This document shows, piece after piece, positions 29,147 to 31,259 of a DNA stretch of 31,259 bases. Where the stretch lies: positions 1 to 31,259 of the forward strand of contig JADNRV010000474.1 in NCBI GenBank assembly GCA_015499995.1, read 5' to 3'. Every line of letters begins with the position of its first letter. Positions within the stretch are counted from its first letter, which is position 1. The notes beneath the pieces are model-generated. The model ran no database searches and was not told the origin of the DNA. It saw only the letters and a list, made by a program, of their open reading frames with translations. A program made the position numbers and the translations under genes. The DNA comes from Flammula alnicola. Lineage: Eukaryota > Basidiomycota > Agaricomycetes > Agaricales > Strophariaceae.

Positions 29147-29875
29147 TGGCAATGTTGCTGGTCTGTGAGGACAAGGATCAGATGAACTAACAGGAACTCA
29201 AAGTTCCCGATGTATACTTATACCAGCACGGAGCTTCTGGAAGTCAAGCTTGGATGTCAACTCCATCACGGGTAAATAATTTCACACACATCATCAACAG
29301 TGGGGCATGTGAGGGGTTAGACATCGGATTGGTGAGGATGGAGCTAGAGTGAAGAGCCGAAACGATTTTTGTCCGAGGCGGCCCGGGGTTCAGCATTGCA
29401 ACAATTATTTGTGGATTGTGGATGGCAACCCGTAACTGTACACATGAATTTCATTCTCAGCACTTCGAAATTTCCAGGTTAGGGTCGCGGACTCGAGAGA
29501 GCTCTTTGAATAAACGACTTGATAGTTGCAAAGAATGGAGAGGGTCGACCAAGCCTGCGATCGAAAAGAATCGGACGGGGGTGTTGAATTCTTCCTATAA
29601 ATACATGGATGTAACGATGGAATCCACATGGAAAGCTTCTCCGGCATGTTGAGCGGCTGATCACTAAGAGGTCAGAAGATCAGTGGGCGACGAAGTTAAA
29701 GGAAGGATGAATACGTTAAGATAGGCAGGCAAGTTGACCATCGACGTAGACCGCGATTCCAAATGGGTCACACTTTCCGTCGTGAATAGTGTCAGCGCTA
29801 GATTTCATTAATAAAGCATTCCCACTTCTGCGTTATAAAAGATGCAGTTAGATCTCAAACGTCCGATTACCATCA
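29147..29875. promoter_or_regulatory. Promoter region of the transporter gene, no gene seen
   Basis: A TATA-like TATAAGTATA lies on the minus strand at 29213-29222, 67-76 bases before the transporter ATG. The rest, to the 3' end of the decayed transporter copy, has only short frames without motifs. Since the two transporter copies are in tandem, this region is also the spacer of the duplication. Confidence 0.5.
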
Positions 29876-30525
29876 CCTCTTTCCTGGTTTTCTACATTCG
29901 CCTTGCGCGTCTCAGCGGAGACAGCCAAATGTGATATTCATATCGTCAAAGCTCCGGCCATTAGTCGCTGGATAGAGACTGCAGTCAGATATAGGAGAAA
30001 TGACATAAGGGAGACGAGTTACGACTCACGAGAAGAGTCTCATTTCCACGTTCCGAAACGAAAGAAGGTTGTGTAACCTAGGTCCTTAATATCACTGGCG
30101 TAACTTTAGACACTGGGAAATCCGAGAAAAGGTGAACAGCGTTAAGATAGATAAATAATGCAGCGAGACACTAGACCGACCCCTGAAAGGACCTTCCAAA
30201 GCAAAAGTCCGTGATAAAGCAATCGCGTTGGAAAAATGTCGGATACATAGTACCCTGGCAGAGGATCTGGAATGCGATCAGGAGTACGAACTTTTAAAAG
30301 AAAGATCGACTGTACCCGAACTAAAATCATATGTAAATAAATGCCATAGCATGCTAACCATCACATGTGATGCAGCGCGGATTAACGGTTTGGGGTATGG
30401 TTGGCGAGGGAGGAGGATGCGTTTCGAGAATGGCATCAATTATGAGCCAATTCCAAAAGCAGAAACAATGAGCGACAGTATACGTCCGAGGGTTAAGCTT
30501 CTTTCCATCCGAGGCTATATAGGGG
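29876..30525 (-). pseudogene. Decayed second copy of the MFS sugar transporter
   Basis: Minus-strand sequence matches the C-terminal half of the gene at 26770-29146 piece by piece and in the same order, but in shifting frames with stops. Pieces seen: LGRILSLIVSAFGIG; IIDAILETHPPPSPT; AMAFIYI with stops after; YYVSDIFPTRLLYHGL; VSKVTPVILRT; NVEMRLFS; LYPATNGRSFDDMNITFG; SAETRKANVENQER. Intact counterparts include LGRKLSLFISAMGMG, IIGAILKTHPPPAV, VYVSDIFPTRTRHFGL and LLIPETKGRSLEEMD. Stretches such as the membrane span after YHGL are scrambled or lost. The N-terminal half was not found. The tandem duplication is therefore old and this copy is clearly non-functional. Confidence 0.85.
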
Positions 30526-30583
30526 ATACTAGCGCGCCGAAAAAAGTATTTCCCTGAAGAACAGACACCATATTGGAGGAAAC

Positions 30584-30900
30584 TTAACCTAATTTCTTCT
30601 TGTCAACTTTAACGTCGGGCTTGACGAGGCCGAAGTGCCTTTGGAAGTAATCTTGGAACACAGCCCATCCAACGATACTATTAAAAGAGAATGGCGTTCT
30701 TCAGTTAACATCACGACATGGGCACGGGCGCTCGCATGCGTTCATGTCCGAAGCGGACGCTACCCCACTATGCAATAATACGAACCTGACAGAAGCAGTG
30801 AGGTAAGTGGTCTGATGTGTGGTGCAAGAAATGTAGACGTACAATGCAAATATTTTGGTATCTGTCCGGCATTGAACCCTCCTTTAGCGGCCTGCAGCAT
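30584..30900 (-). CDS. Small single-span membrane protein, 57 residues, three exons
   Basis: Exons 30900-30843, 30785-30764 and 30677-30584, phases 1 and 2, ending in TAA. Intron 1 (57 bases) has donor GTACGT and acceptor TGTCAG; intron 2 (86 bases) has donor GTAGCG, a GTTAACTG branch-like site and acceptor AATAG. The protein starts MLQAAKGGFNAGQIPKYLH, has a hydrophobic stretch (YYCIVGIVGWAVF, about 22-34) and ends with a charged tail (QRHFGLVKPDVKVDKKKLG). Size and layout resemble small subunits of mitochondrial membrane complexes, but I cannot assign a family. The C-terminal exon looks clearly coding; the first two exons are less sure. Confidence 0.6.
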
Positions 30901-31259
30901 CGTGCGAGAAGGTCGAGCTAAAATAACGAGGACCTGTCCATGTTGTGGGGACCTTGAAAGGTGGATAAGCCGAGTCATGACATGTAGAATGATTGGCACC
31001 TCCATCACAAGTGTGAACGCAACAGGAGTTGTGCGGGGGTGGGGATGAAAGTGGGGCGGTCCGGCGGGCCGCTTTATTTTGGTCCCTGCGATTAGGTCCA
31101 TAGAAAGGACATCGCCTCTTGCCAGGTGATCTATATGTATGAGCACAATCTATCCATCTGTCTGTTAAGGCATGTCGGACGAGGTGTTTATTTTGATGCC
31201 GTCGGCAAGATGGCGAATATACGAGACCATGACGATTTTACGAGGTTTTACCGCAGCGC
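30901..31259. other. Window end, upstream of the small membrane protein, no gene seen
   Basis: 359 bases. A minus-strand frame crosses much of it (to 31146), but it reads through the proposed first exon and intron of the small gene and shows no motif. It probably contains that gene's promoter and 5' untranslated region. Confidence 0.4.

Noticed and set aside
30760..31146. 128-residue minus-strand frame at the right end
   Set aside because: No motif. It runs through the first exon, an intron and the upstream region of the small three-exon gene in another frame.
1..31259. tRNA, rRNA, CRISPR or bacterial-type operon signals
   Set aside because: None seen. Dense GT-AG introns and retrotransposon types show a fungal nuclear sequence, where CRISPR arrays and operons are not expected.

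Overview
The window looks like nuclear DNA of a basidiomycete fungus, most likely an agaricomycete able to degrade lignin. Reasons: genes split by many short GT-AG introns (about 50-60 bases, often with a CTAAC- or CTGAC-like branch site), a secreted class II haem peroxidase, F-box proteins of the type expanded in mushrooms, a ricin-B-type lectin, and two retrotransposon types common in these fungi (Ty1/Copia and the tyrosine-recombinase Ngaro group). Most real genes here are intron-rich and show as fragments in a plain reading-frame scan. I rebuilt them by hand from splice signals, reading phase and family motifs; no alignment was run.

Layout. 1-1168: low-information sequence with one doubtful short gene. 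1169-6712: a complete, very young Copia element (two 363-base LTRs differing at 2 positions, GAGGC target duplication, uninterrupted 1562-residue Gag-Pol). 6923-8331 (-): an F-box protein broken by one frame change. 8808-14718: a complete Ngaro-type element with split direct repeats A1 / B1-A2 / B2 and Gag, reverse transcriptase, RNase H and tyrosine recombinase domains that join into one frame if three introns are removed and one missing base is allowed for. Its flanks rejoin into a 12-base perfect palindrome. 14994-17092 (-): a class II peroxidase in 18 or 19 exons with an altered Mn site and no catalytic Trp. 17291-17793 (-): a broken reading frame, perhaps an F-box relic. 18221-19217 (-): a ricin-B-type lectin. 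20047-21868 (-) and 22662-24553 (+): a head-to-head pair of F-box paralogues with the same four-exon structure. 25115-25992 (-): a small secreted protein. 26770-29146 (-): a 16-exon MFS sugar transporter with a likely 9-base exon and one frame slip. 29876-30525 (-): a decayed second copy of that transporter. 30584-30900 (-): a 57-residue single-span protein in three exons.

The host genes form no obvious pathway. Peroxidase, secreted protein and sugar transporter would suit a wood- or litter-decaying life, but their proximity may be chance. The window records active genome turnover: two nearly intact retrotransposons, a tandem transporter duplication with one dead copy, an inverted F-box duplication, and three otherwise intact genes each broken by a single base at a short homopolymer.
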